A stretch of DNA of 64,000 nt from Mycobacterium scrofulaceum. Its GTDB lineage: Bacteria > Actinomycetota > Actinomycetes > Mycobacteriales > Mycobacteriaceae. A program made the translations under genes and the position numbers. The notes beneath the pieces are model-generated. The model was not told where the DNA came from, did no database searches, and saw nothing but the letters and a program-made list of their open reading frames with translations. Positions 18,453 through 27,031 of this stretch are shown here, piece by piece (position 1 is the first letter of the stretch; each line of letters opens with the position of its first letter). The stretch spans positions 248,001 to 312,000 of the forward strand of contig NZ_MVIJ01000001.1 of the NCBI RefSeq assembly GCF_002086735.1, read 5' to 3'.

Positions 18453-19691
18453 ATGACGGCTGCGGCAGTGGACCTTTCCGACTTCGCGCTGTGGCGCAAC
18501 GGGTTTCCCGACGAACTGTTCACGGAGCTGCGACGCAGCCGGCCCCTTTTCCGTCACGAGCTGACCCCCGGCATAGCCAAGACGGTCCAGCGCCAGTTCT
18601 GGGTGACCACCAAGCACCGGCATGCGGTGCGGCTGCACCGTGACGTCGAATCCTTCACAGCGGTCGACGGCCCGCTCATCCAACCGGTCGGGATGTTCTC
18701 GTCGTACCCCACCATCATCAACATGGATCCGCCCGCGCTGAACAAACGCCGCAAGCTCATCTCGAACGCGTTCAACCCGCGGGCGATCGCCAAGCTCGAG
18801 GACGGCATCCGGGCCAGGGCCGCGCGCATGATCGACCGCCTGCTGGCCGAGGGTGGCGGCGATTGGATCGAGGACGTCGCCGACGCCCTGCCGATGGCGG
18901 TAATCGGCGACATCATCGGCATACCGGAGGACGACCGGCCCCGTATCTTCGACGGCCTGGACCGCATATTGAAGGCCAATTCGCCGGAGGCTCAGCTGAG
19001 CCGCCAGGACGAAACCGACCTGTACGCCAACATCTTCGGGTACGCGATGGAACTCACCGCGCAGAAACGTCGCAACCCCACCGACGACATCTGGAGCACG
19101 CTGGCGACCGCGGTGATCACCGGGGAGGACGGTGATCACTTCAGCTTGCCCCCTCACGAACTCGAGTTCTTCTTTTTCGTGCTGGCGTTCGCCGGCAGCG
19201 ACACCACCAAGAATGCGCTGGCCATCGGGCTGCAGGCATTCGTGGCGAATCCGGAGCAGATCGAACGCTATCGCGCCCACGAAGCGTTGCGGCCCAGCGC
19301 CGTCGAGGAGGTGTTGCGCTGGGCGTCACCGGTCGCGTATTGGACGCGCACCGCGAAAGTCGACGTGGAGATGGACGGGCAACGCATCGCGAAGGGCGAG
19401 CGGGTGGTGTCGATGCTGCGGTCGGCGAACCGCGACGAGGAGGTCTTCTCCTCGCCGTTCGTCTTCGACATCGGGCGCGAGCCGAACCCGCAGGTGGCGT
19501 TCGGGGGCGGCGGACCGCATCACTGCCTGGGCGCCATGCTGGCGCGCGCGGAACTGCGTGCGGCGTTCGACGAACTGTTGCTGCGCTGCGACGACATCGC
19601 CCTCGGCCCGGCCAAGGTGGCTCACCCGAACCTCACCACGAACATGTCGATCTACGACGACATGGCGATCTCGCTGACCGGGCGGCGCTGA
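18453..19691 (+). CDS. Cytochrome P450
   Basis: Soluble haem monooxygenase of 412 residues. I-helix AFAGSDTTKNA, ExxR motif in EEVLRW, and haem-binding loop FGGGGPHHCLG with the thiolate cysteine. Substrate segment IQPVGMFSSYPTIINMDPP is like bacterial CYPs of steroid or terpenoid pathways; the exact CYP family is not assigned. The ATG follows GGGGTTACAG. A 3Fe-4S-type ferredoxin gene lies convergent at 19717 and is its probable electron donor. Confidence 0.93.
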   Translation: MTAAAVDLSDFALWRNGFPDELFTELRRSRPLFRHELTPGIAKTVQRQFWVTTKHRHAVRLHRDVESFTAVDGPLIQPVGMFSSYPTIINMDPPALNKRRKLISNAFNPRAIAKLEDGIRARAARMIDRLLAEGGGDWIEDVADALPMAVIGDIIGIPEDDRPRIFDGLDRILKANSPEAQLSRQDETDLYANIFGYAMELTAQKRRNPTDDIWSTLATAVITGEDGDHFSLPPHELEFFFFVLAFAGSDTTKNALAIGLQAFVANPEQIERYRAHEALRPSAVEEVLRWASPVAYWTRTAKVDVEMDGQRIAKGERVVSMLRSANRDEEVFSSPFVFDIGREPNPQVAFGGGGPHHCLGAMLARAELRAAFDELLLRCDDIALGPAKVAHPNLTTNMSIYDDMAISLTGRR

Positions 19692-19696
19692 GTCGT

Positions 19697-19714
19697 CGCC
19701 CGACTTGCCGGGCG
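19697..19714. terminator. Hairpin between convergent P450 and ferredoxin genes
   Basis: CGCCCG-ACTTGC-CGGGCG, a perfect 6-bp GC stem with 6-nt loop in the 25-bp convergent gap. It could end transcription from both sides. There is no T-run, so it would be a mycobacterial-type non-canonical terminator. Confidence 0.4.
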
Positions 19715-19716
19715 TG

Positions 19717-19908
19717 TCAGTCGACCAGCCGCAACGCGGCCTTGGGGCACTGGTCCACCGCGGCCCGGACGTCAATCTCCAGCCGCGGCGGCACGGGACC
19801 GTCCGCGATCTGCACGACATCCTCGTCCCCCAGTTCGAAGACGTCCGGCGCCAGCGATTCGCAGAACCCGTTGGCTTCACAAAGGTTTCCGTCAACTGTC
19901 ACGCGCAT
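19717..19908 (-). CDS. 3Fe-4S-type ferredoxin (P450 redox partner)
   Basis: Protein of 63 residues. Cys10, Cys16 and Cys54 (CEANGFC ... QCPKAAL) form the cluster motif. The position that is Cys in 4Fe-4S ferredoxins is Asn13 (CxxNxxC), as in the variant ferredoxins that serve mycobacterial P450s. It shares the strand with the CoA-transferase 18 bp upstream and is convergent to the P450, which it probably serves. Confidence 0.9.
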   Translation of the reverse strand: MRVTVDGNLCEANGFCESLAPDVFELGDEDVVQIADGPVPPRLEIDVRAAVDQCPKAALRLVD

Positions 19909-19926
19909 CAGATGCCCTCCACTTCT

Positions 19927-22311
19927 CTAGAGGCCCTTGGGCCGGGTCCCGATCACCCCGCTGGTTGCGAGGCGCGTCAGTTCGCCGTCGGTGAGCCCGC
20001 AGCGCTCGCGCAGTACGTCTTTATTGTGCTCCCCCAGCAACGGCGGTGGCCGCAGCAGCCACTTGTCCTGTCCGGCCAGCCGGGCGAACGGTGGGCAGGG
20101 ATACAGGCCCGCGCCGGTGCTCGGGTGGTGCAGTGTCTCCAGGAACCCCCGGTGGCGCAGTTGGGGATTCTCGACGACCAGCGACGGCGAGACCACCGGA
20201 GCGGCGGGGACGCCGGCGGCCGCCAACCGCTCCACCGTCGCGTCACGGGGCTGGCGGGCGAACCATTCCGCGAGCCGGCGATCGACGTCGTCGGCCCCGT
20301 GCCGCCGTCCGGCCACCGTGGACAGCTCCTCGCCGCACCACGCGGGCCGGTCCATCAGCTCGACCAGGGCATACCACTGCCCGTCGTCGCGCACGGCGAC
20401 CGCAATCCAGTCGTCGTCGCCGGCGCATCGGTAGATGTTCTGGATCGAATCGCCGTGACCGCGGTTGCCCCGCCGGGTCAGCGTGGTCCCGAAGACCTCG
20501 GACTCGATCGCCTGGATTGCGGTGGCGTTGAGCACCGTTTCGAGCATCGGCAGCTCGACCAGCTGCCCGGACCCGGTCCGTTCGGCGAAGCTCAGCGCCG
20601 CCAGCACGGCGAACGCGGCGTGGACGCCGGCCAGCGGATCACACGCCCCGCGTGGGGTGACCGGAGGAGTCTCCGGCAGCCCGGTCACCCAGGCCAGGCC
20701 GGCGATCTGCTCCATGGTGGGAGCGAATCCGACCCGGTCCCGCCACGGCCCGTCCAGCCCGAACGCGGGCATCCGTGCGACGACGAGCCTGGGATTGACC
20801 TCCAGTAACACGTCGGCGGTAAGGCCGAAATGGTCCATCACCCGGGGTGAGAAGTTTTCGATCACCACGTCGGCGCCCGCGGCCAGCCCGGTGAACAGGC
20901 GGCGCCCGTCTTCGGAGCCCAAATCCAGTGTGACGGAACGCTTATTGGTGTTCATGGCGTGAAAGACCCAGCCGTACTCCCACCAATCGTCGACGTCGGT
21001 GCGCATGCCGCCCGAGTACCGGATGCCGTCGGGCCGCTGGATCGACTCCACCTTGACCACGTCGGCACCGAAGGCGGCGAGCAGGTGGGTCGCCGCGGGG
21101 CCGGCCCAGAACGCGGTCAGGTCGACGATGCGCACACCGGCCAACGGCAGCCCGGGTGCCGGTGATCCCTGCCCGGATTGGCTTCGCGGCCATGGGTTCT
21201 CACCATTCGCCTCCCCGAGAGCGGGAGTGTCGCGCGGCGGGGCGGGCGCGCACGTCGACATCAGCCAGGGCGCCCGGGGCTGGTGGAAGCCGGCGGGGTT
21301 GCGGACGAACGCCCCACGCTCGCGCACGTACTCCATGTCCCGGATCGTGGAGCCGTTGCCCAGCGCCGCGATGGGCAACCGGAACAGCTGGCCGAGCTCG
21401 ACGATCTCCTCGACGGTTCGCTCCGCCAGCCACGGGCCGACCTGCTCGCGGATCAGGTCACGGTAGGCCCACCGGCCGATCTGGAAGCGCAGCTGCTCGA
21501 TCTCCCCGAGCTGCGGACACTCCACCATCGCGACGAAGTCGAGCCATTGCTGGCCGGTGACCATGGTGATGCCGACGTAGCCGTCCCTGGCCGGCTCGAT
21601 CGACGGCACTTCCAGGGTGCGACGGATCGGCGGAACCCGCAGCAGCTGCGAGTGCAGCCATTCGCTGCTCTGCATCGCGGTCAGCGCCTCGAGCATGGAC
21701 AGGTCGAGGTGCTCACCGTGGCCACCGCGTTCGACGCGGCGGCGCACGGCCAGCGCGCCGAACGCCGCGTACACGCCGCCCATGTACTCCCCCAGGTCGC
21801 CGCCGATGGAGATGGGCGGCCCGGCGGGGTCGCCGCGAAAGCCCGGCGAGCCCGCCCAGGCTTGCAGGGTGAATTCGCTGGCCGCGCGGTCGGCGTACGG
21901 ACCGGTCCAGCCGAAGTCGGAGATGGTGACGATGACCGCGCCCGGAGAGGCGGCCAGCAGTCGCCGCGGGTCGACGCCCAGCGCCGCGGCCCGCGCGCGA
22001 CCGGCGGTGATCACCACCACGTCGGCGGCGGCCAGTTCCGCGGAGAGGCCCTCGGCGCCCGGCTGGTAAGTCACGCTGCGCTTGCCGGCGTTGAGGTAGG
22101 CGAAAAACGGCGAGCTCTCTTCGTCCGGCACCGGTGATTGGGTCGCGGAGTATCCGCGAAGCCAATCCCCTTGTGGAGGCTCGATTTTGCGCACCCGGGC
22201 ACCGGCGTCGACCAGCAGCTTGCCGCAATAGCTGCCGGCTATCCGGTCACTGATCTCGACGACGCGCAAGTCATCCAGCGGCGTGGGCCGGCTGTCGGAC
22301 CGCTCGCTCAC
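19927..22311 (-). CDS. Fused double CaiB/BaiF-type (class III) CoA-transferase
   Basis: Protein of 794 residues made of two complete class III CoA-transferase domains in tandem (about 5-390 and 400-794). Each begins with a similar strand (LDDLRVVEISDRIAGSYCGKLL; LAGVRIVDLTAFWAGPAATHLL) and has a candidate catalytic Asp (GGDLGEYMGGVYAAF; CDPLAGVHAAF). These enzymes move CoA between carboxylic acids. Single-domain members act as dimers; the fusion builds both halves in one chain. GTG start at 22311 with GGGAGG upstream is preferred to a start 24 bases farther. Confidence 0.9.
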   Translation of the reverse strand: MSERSDSRPTPLDDLRVVEISDRIAGSYCGKLLVDAGARVRKIEPPQGDWLRGYSATQSPVPDEESSPFFAYLNAGKRSVTYQPGAEGLSAELAAADVVVITAGRARAAALGVDPRRLLAASPGAVIVTISDFGWTGPYADRAASEFTLQAWAGSPGFRGDPAGPPISIGGDLGEYMGGVYAAFGALAVRRRVERGGHGEHLDLSMLEALTAMQSSEWLHSQLLRVPPIRRTLEVPSIEPARDGYVGITMVTGQQWLDFVAMVECPQLGEIEQLRFQIGRWAYRDLIREQVGPWLAERTVEEIVELGQLFRLPIAALGNGSTIRDMEYVRERGAFVRNPAGFHQPRAPWLMSTCAPAPPRDTPALGEANGENPWPRSQSGQGSPAPGLPLAGVRIVDLTAFWAGPAATHLLAAFGADVVKVESIQRPDGIRYSGGMRTDVDDWWEYGWVFHAMNTNKRSVTLDLGSEDGRRLFTGLAAGADVVIENFSPRVMDHFGLTADVLLEVNPRLVVARMPAFGLDGPWRDRVGFAPTMEQIAGLAWVTGLPETPPVTPRGACDPLAGVHAAFAVLAALSFAERTGSGQLVELPMLETVLNATAIQAIESEVFGTTLTRRGNRGHGDSIQNIYRCAGDDDWIAVAVRDDGQWYALVELMDRPAWCGEELSTVAGRRHGADDVDRRLAEWFARQPRDATVERLAAAGVPAAPVVSPSLVVENPQLRHRGFLETLHHPSTGAGLYPCPPFARLAGQDKWLLRPPPLLGEHNKDVLRERCGLTDGELTRLATSGVIGTRPKGL

Positions 22312-22346
22312 TCTTCCCGCCCTCCCGATCGACACGCGATCGAAGA

Positions 22347-22377
22347 AGCTATTTATACCATTACTGCTAAAATAGCT
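22347..22377. promoter_or_regulatory. AGCTATTT-N15-AAATAGCT operator candidate
   Basis: Perfect 8-bp inverted repeat centred in the 98-bp gap between the divergent CoA-transferase (start 22311) and GntR regulator (start 22410). The neighbouring gene and symmetric position make it the likely site through which the GntR protein controls itself and the CoA-transferase. Confidence 0.6.
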
Positions 22378-22409
22378 AAGCCAGCGAGTTGCTTCGTAAC
22401 GAGGATCGG

Positions 22410-23231
22410 ATGACCGCCTTGGGAATTGGGCGCGACGCCCGTCGCCGATTATCGGCGCCGCGGATCGCAGAAATCGTAGCCGACGAGTTGCGCCGTCAGA
22501 TCATCAACGGCGAGCTCGCCGACGGCGATCTCTTGCCGCGCCAAGAGGTGCTCGTCGAACAGTTCAACGTGAGCTTGGTTTCCCTGCGCGAAGCGCTGCG
22601 GATTCTGGAGACCGAGGGGCTGGTTTCGGTCCGGCGGGGCAATCGCGGGGGCGCCGTCGTGCACGCGCCGGCCAAATCCAGCGCAGCGTACATGCTCGGG
22701 CTCCTGCTGCAGAGCGAGTCGGTGGCCGTTGCCGACCTCGGCATGGCGTTGCAGGAGCTCGAGCCCGCGTGTGCCGCGCTGGCCGCGCGGCGGCCCGACC
22801 GCGCGGACACCTTGGTTCCCGAACTCAACCGCGTCAACGACGCCATGGCCGAAAACATCGAGGACGGCGGGCTGTTCACCGAAATCGGCCGGGAATTCCA
22901 TGATCTGGTGGTCCGCGGCTGTGGAAACCACACCATCATCGCGGTCGTCGGCAGCCTGGAAACGCTGTGGACCAGCCACGAACAACAGTGGGCGGACGAG
23001 AGCGCGGCGCGCGGCACCTATCCCTCGTTGGCCCAACGCCGCGCGGTGCTGAGCACCCACGTCAAGCTGACCGAGACCATCGCCGAGGGGGACGTCGATC
23101 GGGCGCGCCGCATCGCCGGCCGCCATCTCGCCGACACCCAGACCTACGTGCTCTCCGGCCGGCACGATCAACGAATCCACGCGCTGTCGCCGCAAGCCTT
23201 GTCGCGGACGCGGGATTTCCGGCAACCCTGA
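22410..23231 (+). CDS. GntR-family (FadR/FCD type) transcriptional regulator
   Basis: Protein of 273 residues. Winged helix N-terminus: ADELRRQIINGELADGDLLP, LVEQFNVSLVSLREALRILE, GLVSVRRGNRGGAVV. The all-helical C-terminal FCD ligand domain spans about 90-245 with conserved HxxxLxR-like HDLVVRGCGN and HVKLTETIAEGDVDRAR. FadR-type regulators usually bind acyl-CoAs or organic acids. The ATG at 22410 has GAGG 5 bases upstream; an in-frame TTG at 22389 is weaker. It probably governs the surrounding catabolic genes. Confidence 0.92.
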   Translation: MTALGIGRDARRRLSAPRIAEIVADELRRQIINGELADGDLLPRQEVLVEQFNVSLVSLREALRILETEGLVSVRRGNRGGAVVHAPAKSSAAYMLGLLLQSESVAVADLGMALQELEPACAALAARRPDRADTLVPELNRVNDAMAENIEDGGLFTEIGREFHDLVVRGCGNHTIIAVVGSLETLWTSHEQQWADESAARGTYPSLAQRRAVLSTHVKLTETIAEGDVDRARRIAGRHLADTQTYVLSGRHDQRIHALSPQALSRTRDFRQP

Positions 23232-23240
23232 GAGGCAGAC

Positions 23241-23960
23241 TTGAGAACCGCGTTGGTCACCGGCGGCAGCGGCGGGATCGGAAAAGCGTGCGGTCGCAAG
23301 CTGGTCGAGTTGGGCTACGACGTGGTGCTGGCGGCGCGGCGCGAGGCTCCGTTGCGCGCGGCCGCCGACGAGATCGGTGCGCGCCATGTGGTAGCCGATG
23401 CGTCCGATCCAAACGGATTCGCGCCCGCCGCAAGCGCATTGGCGAGCATCGACCTCGTCGTCCATGCCGCCGGCACGCTGGGCGGGACGTACGCGCGCAA
23501 GCAGACGTTCGAGCAATGGCGGACCATCATCTCGGCCAACCTGGACTCGTGCTTCGTGGTGACCGCCGCGGCGCTGCCGAGGATGCACCCGGGTTCGCGC
23601 TTCGTGTTCATCTCGTCGTCAGCGGCGCACGAGCCGATGATGGCCCGGACCGCCTACTCGGCGTCGAAGGCCGGCATGAACGCGTTCGCACGGGCCTTGG
23701 CGCTGGAAGTGGACCGAGACGGCATCAGCGTCCACATCGTCACGCCGGGGCCGGTCGAAACCGACATGCTTTCCGAGGTTCCCTTCGAGATGTACGCGAT
23801 CCAGGTGGCCGACGTGGCGGAGGCGGTCGCCTGGCTCGACACCGTCGACCCGTCGGTCGACCTGCCGGAGATCCGACTCAGCGCGGTGCGGCGCGGCCCG
23901 TTCGCGCGGCCGCCGGTGGTGCCTACGGAAGCCCGGCGCCGGCGGCAGCGAACGCCTTGA
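23241..23960 (+). CDS. Short-chain dehydrogenase/reductase (SDR)
   Basis: Protein of 239 residues. Cofactor motif VTGGSGGIG at residues 6-14, catalytic SISS-like ISSSAAHE and YSASK. It reduces or oxidises a keto/hydroxy group with NAD(P). TTG start at 23241 preceded by AGAGG; co-directional with the GntR gene 9 bp upstream. Its 3' end overlaps the convergent LLM gene by 38 bp, and the tail is Arg-rich, so the C-terminus may have been extended by read-through of an older stop. Confidence 0.88.
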   Translation: MRTALVTGGSGGIGKACGRKLVELGYDVVLAARREAPLRAAADEIGARHVVADASDPNGFAPAASALASIDLVVHAAGTLGGTYARKQTFEQWRTIISANLDSCFVVTAAALPRMHPGSRFVFISSSAAHEPMMARTAYSASKAGMNAFARALALEVDRDGISVHIVTPGPVETDMLSEVPFEMYAIQVADVAEAVAWLDTVDPSVDLPEIRLSAVRRGPFARPPVVPTEARRRRQRTP

Positions 23961-24795
23961 TCACCGTCTCGCCGAATTCGTGCAGGGACTCGGGGACGGC
24001 GAAGTCGGCGAACCACACATAGAACCGCTCGACGCGCTGGGCGGCCAGGCCGGCGAAGTGTGCGATCAGTTCGTCGGCATCGCCGCAGACCAGCCCCGAA
24101 CCCAGGTTGCCGAACCGCCGCGTGCTCACCTCACGCACCTTGTCAGAGTCGCCGCACGCCCGGACGAAGCCGACCATCTGCTGAACAGAGAGCCGGGCCG
24201 TGCCGGCCCCCGGGGCCAGCTTGGGCAATTTGTCGAGATGGTTCGCCGGCAGATTCCACCAATCCGCGTAGCTGCGAACGAGTTCCATCATCTTCGGACC
24301 GGTGCCACCCAGAACCAGCGGTATCGGATGAGACCTTCGCGGCGCCTGCGCGGGCCCGCCGGTTCGCCCGTCGTCGCCCCAGTACTGCCTGATCAAGTCG
24401 AGGTGGCGCCCGAGTTGCTCGACCCTGGCCACCGGATCCTGCTGACCGACATCGAATCTGGTGAACTCCGCGGGCCAGGACCCGGCACCGAGACCGAGAT
24501 CGAATCGGCCCTCCGACGCATCCGACAAGGTGACGGCCTGTTTGGCCAGCACGGCGGGGTGGCGAAAGGCGTCGCACAGCACCAGGTGGCCGATCCTCAG
24601 CCGCTCCGTCTTGGCCGCCACCCAGCTGGCAATGCCCATTGCCTCCCAGATGCTTTCATCGGGCAGGCCCGGTGCCTCGAGGTGATCGATGAACGCCATG
24701 CCGTCGAAGCCGCTGGCCTCGGCATGGCGCGCCCGGTCCACGATGTCGGCCGCCGACAGCCGCACCTGCGGCAGGAACAGATACCACTCGACCAT
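23923..24795 (-). CDS. LLM-class (F420/flavin-dependent) oxidoreductase
   Basis: Protein of 290 residues with the luciferase-like barrel: GFDGMAFIDHL, LRIGHLVLCDAFRHPAVLAKQA, GRFDLGLGAGSWPAEF and PLVLGGTGPKMM. In mycobacteria most such proteins use coenzyme F420; FMN cannot be excluded. Divergent from the acyl-CoA dehydrogenase operon (77 bp) and convergent with the SDR. Reaction and substrate unknown. Confidence 0.88.
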   Translation of the reverse strand: MVEWYLFLPQVRLSAADIVDRARHAEASGFDGMAFIDHLEAPGLPDESIWEAMGIASWVAAKTERLRIGHLVLCDAFRHPAVLAKQAVTLSDASEGRFDLGLGAGSWPAEFTRFDVGQQDPVARVEQLGRHLDLIRQYWGDDGRTGGPAQAPRRSHPIPLVLGGTGPKMMELVRSYADWWNLPANHLDKLPKLAPGAGTARLSVQQMVGFVRACGDSDKVREVSTRRFGNLGSGLVCGDADELIAHFAGLAAQRVERFYVWFADFAVPESLHEFGETVIKAFAAAGAGLP

Positions 24796-24840
24796 GCATC
24801 CACCTATGCGTATGTTCCCTGCGATTGCGAACGAGGCCGC

Positions 24841-24866
24841 TAGTTTACTATTTTTATTATGTTAGG
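24841..24866 (+). promoter_or_regulatory. AT-rich box upstream of the acyl-CoA dehydrogenase operon
   Basis: An AT-rich, loosely palindromic stretch (CTAnnnTAnTA arms) directly before the ATG at 24873. It contains TTTACTATTTT (24844-24854), identical to the box at 18388-18398. AGGGG lies at 24864-24868 as the ribosome-binding site, so the box overlaps promoter and leader. Candidate shared operator. Confidence 0.4.
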
Positions 24867-24872
24867 GGTCTT

Positions 24873-25937
24873 ATGGATGTCGCACTGAATTCGGAGCAGC
24901 TGTCGCTGCGCGACACCGTGCGTGACATCCTGCGTACCGAGTGCCCGGCGGATTCGGCTCGCCAAGCGATGACCGACCCGGAGCGGTGGCGCACGCTGTG
25001 GAAGACGGTCGTCGATCTCGGCTGGACGGAGCTGGCCGCCCCCGGGGCCGGCGACTACGGACCGGTCGAGCTCGCTGTGGTGCTGGAAGAATCCGGCCTC
25101 GCAATAGCGCCGATCCCGCTGCTGAGCAGCATAGGGCTGGCCGCGGGCGCGTTGCGGGGCACGGGCCTCGACGCGGTGCTCGACGACATCGCGGGCGGTG
25201 TCGTCGCCACTTTGGCCGTGCACGCCAGGGGATCTCGACTGCCAGGGGTGCCGATGACGCTGCGCGGGGGACGGCTGCGCGGACGAGCGGTCGCGGTCCC
25301 CAACCTGTCCCGCTCGGAGCTACTCGTGACGCTGGCGCACTCCGATGACGGCACAGTGGTGGCGGTGGCGCGCTGCGGTGACGGCGTCACCGTGGTCGCG
25401 GGCGAATCGACCGATCCCGCGCATCCGCTGGCGGACGTCGAGGTCGACGCCGAACCGTTGGCCACCGCACCCGTCGAGGTCGAGACGGCGTTGACGGTGC
25501 CGCTGGTGGCCGTGGCCGCCGACCTGGTCGGCACGGCGAGCGCCGCCTTGCACCGCGCCGTCGAGCACGCGAAGACGCGTCGCCAGTTCGGCACGCCGAT
25601 CGGCGCGTTCCAGGGGATCAAGCACGCGCTCGCCGACAACTACGTCGGATTGGAGCGCGCCCGCAGCCTCACCTACGCCGCGGCCGCCCGGCTGGGCGAT
25701 CCGGCCACCGCGACCCCGGATGCCTGGACCACCGCGGCGCTCGCCAAAGCGGCGGCCGGCGAGGCGGCGGCCAATTGTGCGAGGACGGCGGTCCAGGTGC
25801 ACGGCGCGCTCGGGCAGACCTGGGAGCACGACGCCCACCTCTACGTCCGCCACGCCTGGCAGGCCGCTGCGATGCTGGGAGACAGCCGCGCGCTCTACCA
25901 CGAGGTGGGCCGCCGTTTCGCCGGAGGCGCGGCATGA
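24873..25937 (+). CDS. Acyl-CoA dehydrogenase, beta-type subunit
   Basis: Protein of 354 residues. The C-terminal helical domain is clear (RRQFGTPIGAFQGIKHALAD and VQVHGALGQTWEHDAHLYVRH), but the central SEPEAGSD-type FAD/substrate motif is absent. This is the pattern of the partner subunit in alpha2-beta2 mycobacterial acyl-CoA dehydrogenases. ATG at 24873 follows AGGGGTCTT; an upstream in-frame start lies inside the AT-rich promoter. First of four genes joined by 4-base overlaps. Confidence 0.88.
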   Translation: MDVALNSEQLSLRDTVRDILRTECPADSARQAMTDPERWRTLWKTVVDLGWTELAAPGAGDYGPVELAVVLEESGLAIAPIPLLSSIGLAAGALRGTGLDAVLDDIAGGVVATLAVHARGSRLPGVPMTLRGGRLRGRAVAVPNLSRSELLVTLAHSDDGTVVAVARCGDGVTVVAGESTDPAHPLADVEVDAEPLATAPVEVETALTVPLVAVAADLVGTASAALHRAVEHAKTRRQFGTPIGAFQGIKHALADNYVGLERARSLTYAAAARLGDPATATPDAWTTAALAKAAAGEAAANCARTAVQVHGALGQTWEHDAHLYVRHAWQAAAMLGDSRALYHEVGRRFAGGAA

Positions 25938-27031
25938 CTGCGGTGGTCGACGAATTCGGCGCGTGGCTGACGGAATTTCTGCCGAGGGACTATCACGAGA
26001 ATTATCGCGAGTACCGCTGGGACCTGAAGCTGCGGCGCGACTACCAGCGAGCGGCCTTCGAGGCCGGATGGATACAGCCGACCTGGCCGCGCGAGCACGG
26101 CGGCCGATCGCTGGGTCTGCGCGATGCGATGGAGGTCCGGATCGAGGCGGCGCTGCGGTCGGCGCCCAAGCTGCCCAACATCGCCGGCCCCAACGTCGCC
26201 GCGCCCGGGATCCGCCAATTCGGCACCCCGGCCCAGATCGACCGCCTCCTGGCTCCCCTGCTGCGCGGTGACGAATGGTGGGCGCTGGGAATGTCCGAGC
26301 CGGAAGCCGGATCCGATTTCGCCGGCCTGCGCACGCGCGCCGAGCGCGACGGCGACGCGTTTCGGGTCAACGGTCACAAGATCTGGACCACCCAAGCCCA
26401 CGAATCGCGGTGGTGCACCCTGTACGCCCGCACCGACCCGGAGGCGCCGAAACACCGCGGCATTTCCTGCCTCATCCTCGACCTGCACTCGCCGGGGGTG
26501 CGGATCGAGCCCATCCGCATGGCGTCGATCTCCGACGAGACGTTCTGTGAGGTCTTTCTCGACGACGTCGAGGTGCCCGCGGAAAACCTGCTGGGACCAT
26601 TGCACGGCGGCTGGAACGTCGCCTTGTCCTCCCTGCATCACGAACGCCAGATGATCTGGATCATGAACTGGGTCGAGATCAAGCGTGGACTTGACTCGGT
26701 ACGCGGGGCGCAGCCGACGGCGGATATCTGCACCGAGCTGGGTTCCCTGCTCGCGGACGCGGAAGCGCTGCGGGCCACCGGGTACCGCTCCCTGGGCAAC
26801 GAACTGGCCGGACGACCGAGCCCCGAAGCAGACACCATGAAGCTACTCGGATCGGTCACCTTGCAGCGTGTTTGGGAGCTCGCCGCTGTCGCCGAGGGAA
26901 CGCAGTCGGCAACTGACCCGGACCTGCTGTTCGAACGCCAGGATGCGCTGGCCGCGACCATCTACGGCGGGACCTCGGAGGTCCAGCGCAACATCATCGC
27001 CGAGCGGCTGCTCGGGCTGCCGAAGGGATGA
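25934..27031 (+). CDS. Acyl-CoA dehydrogenase, alpha-type subunit
   Basis: Protein of 365 residues with MSEPEAGSDFAGLRT, the IWTTQAHES segment and the C-terminal YGGTSEVQRNIIAERLLGLP. It oxidises an acyl-CoA to the enoyl-CoA with FAD. The position that is the catalytic Glu in MCAD-type enzymes is Gly here (YGG), so the base must be elsewhere if active. Its ATG overlaps the preceding stop (ATGA); it probably pairs with the 24873 gene product. Confidence 0.9.
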   Translation: MTAVVDEFGAWLTEFLPRDYHENYREYRWDLKLRRDYQRAAFEAGWIQPTWPREHGGRSLGLRDAMEVRIEAALRSAPKLPNIAGPNVAAPGIRQFGTPAQIDRLLAPLLRGDEWWALGMSEPEAGSDFAGLRTRAERDGDAFRVNGHKIWTTQAHESRWCTLYARTDPEAPKHRGISCLILDLHSPGVRIEPIRMASISDETFCEVFLDDVEVPAENLLGPLHGGWNVALSSLHHERQMIWIMNWVEIKRGLDSVRGAQPTADICTELGSLLADAEALRATGYRSLGNELAGRPSPEADTMKLLGSVTLQRVWELAAVAEGTQSATDPDLLFERQDALAATIYGGTSEVQRNIIAERLLGLPKG

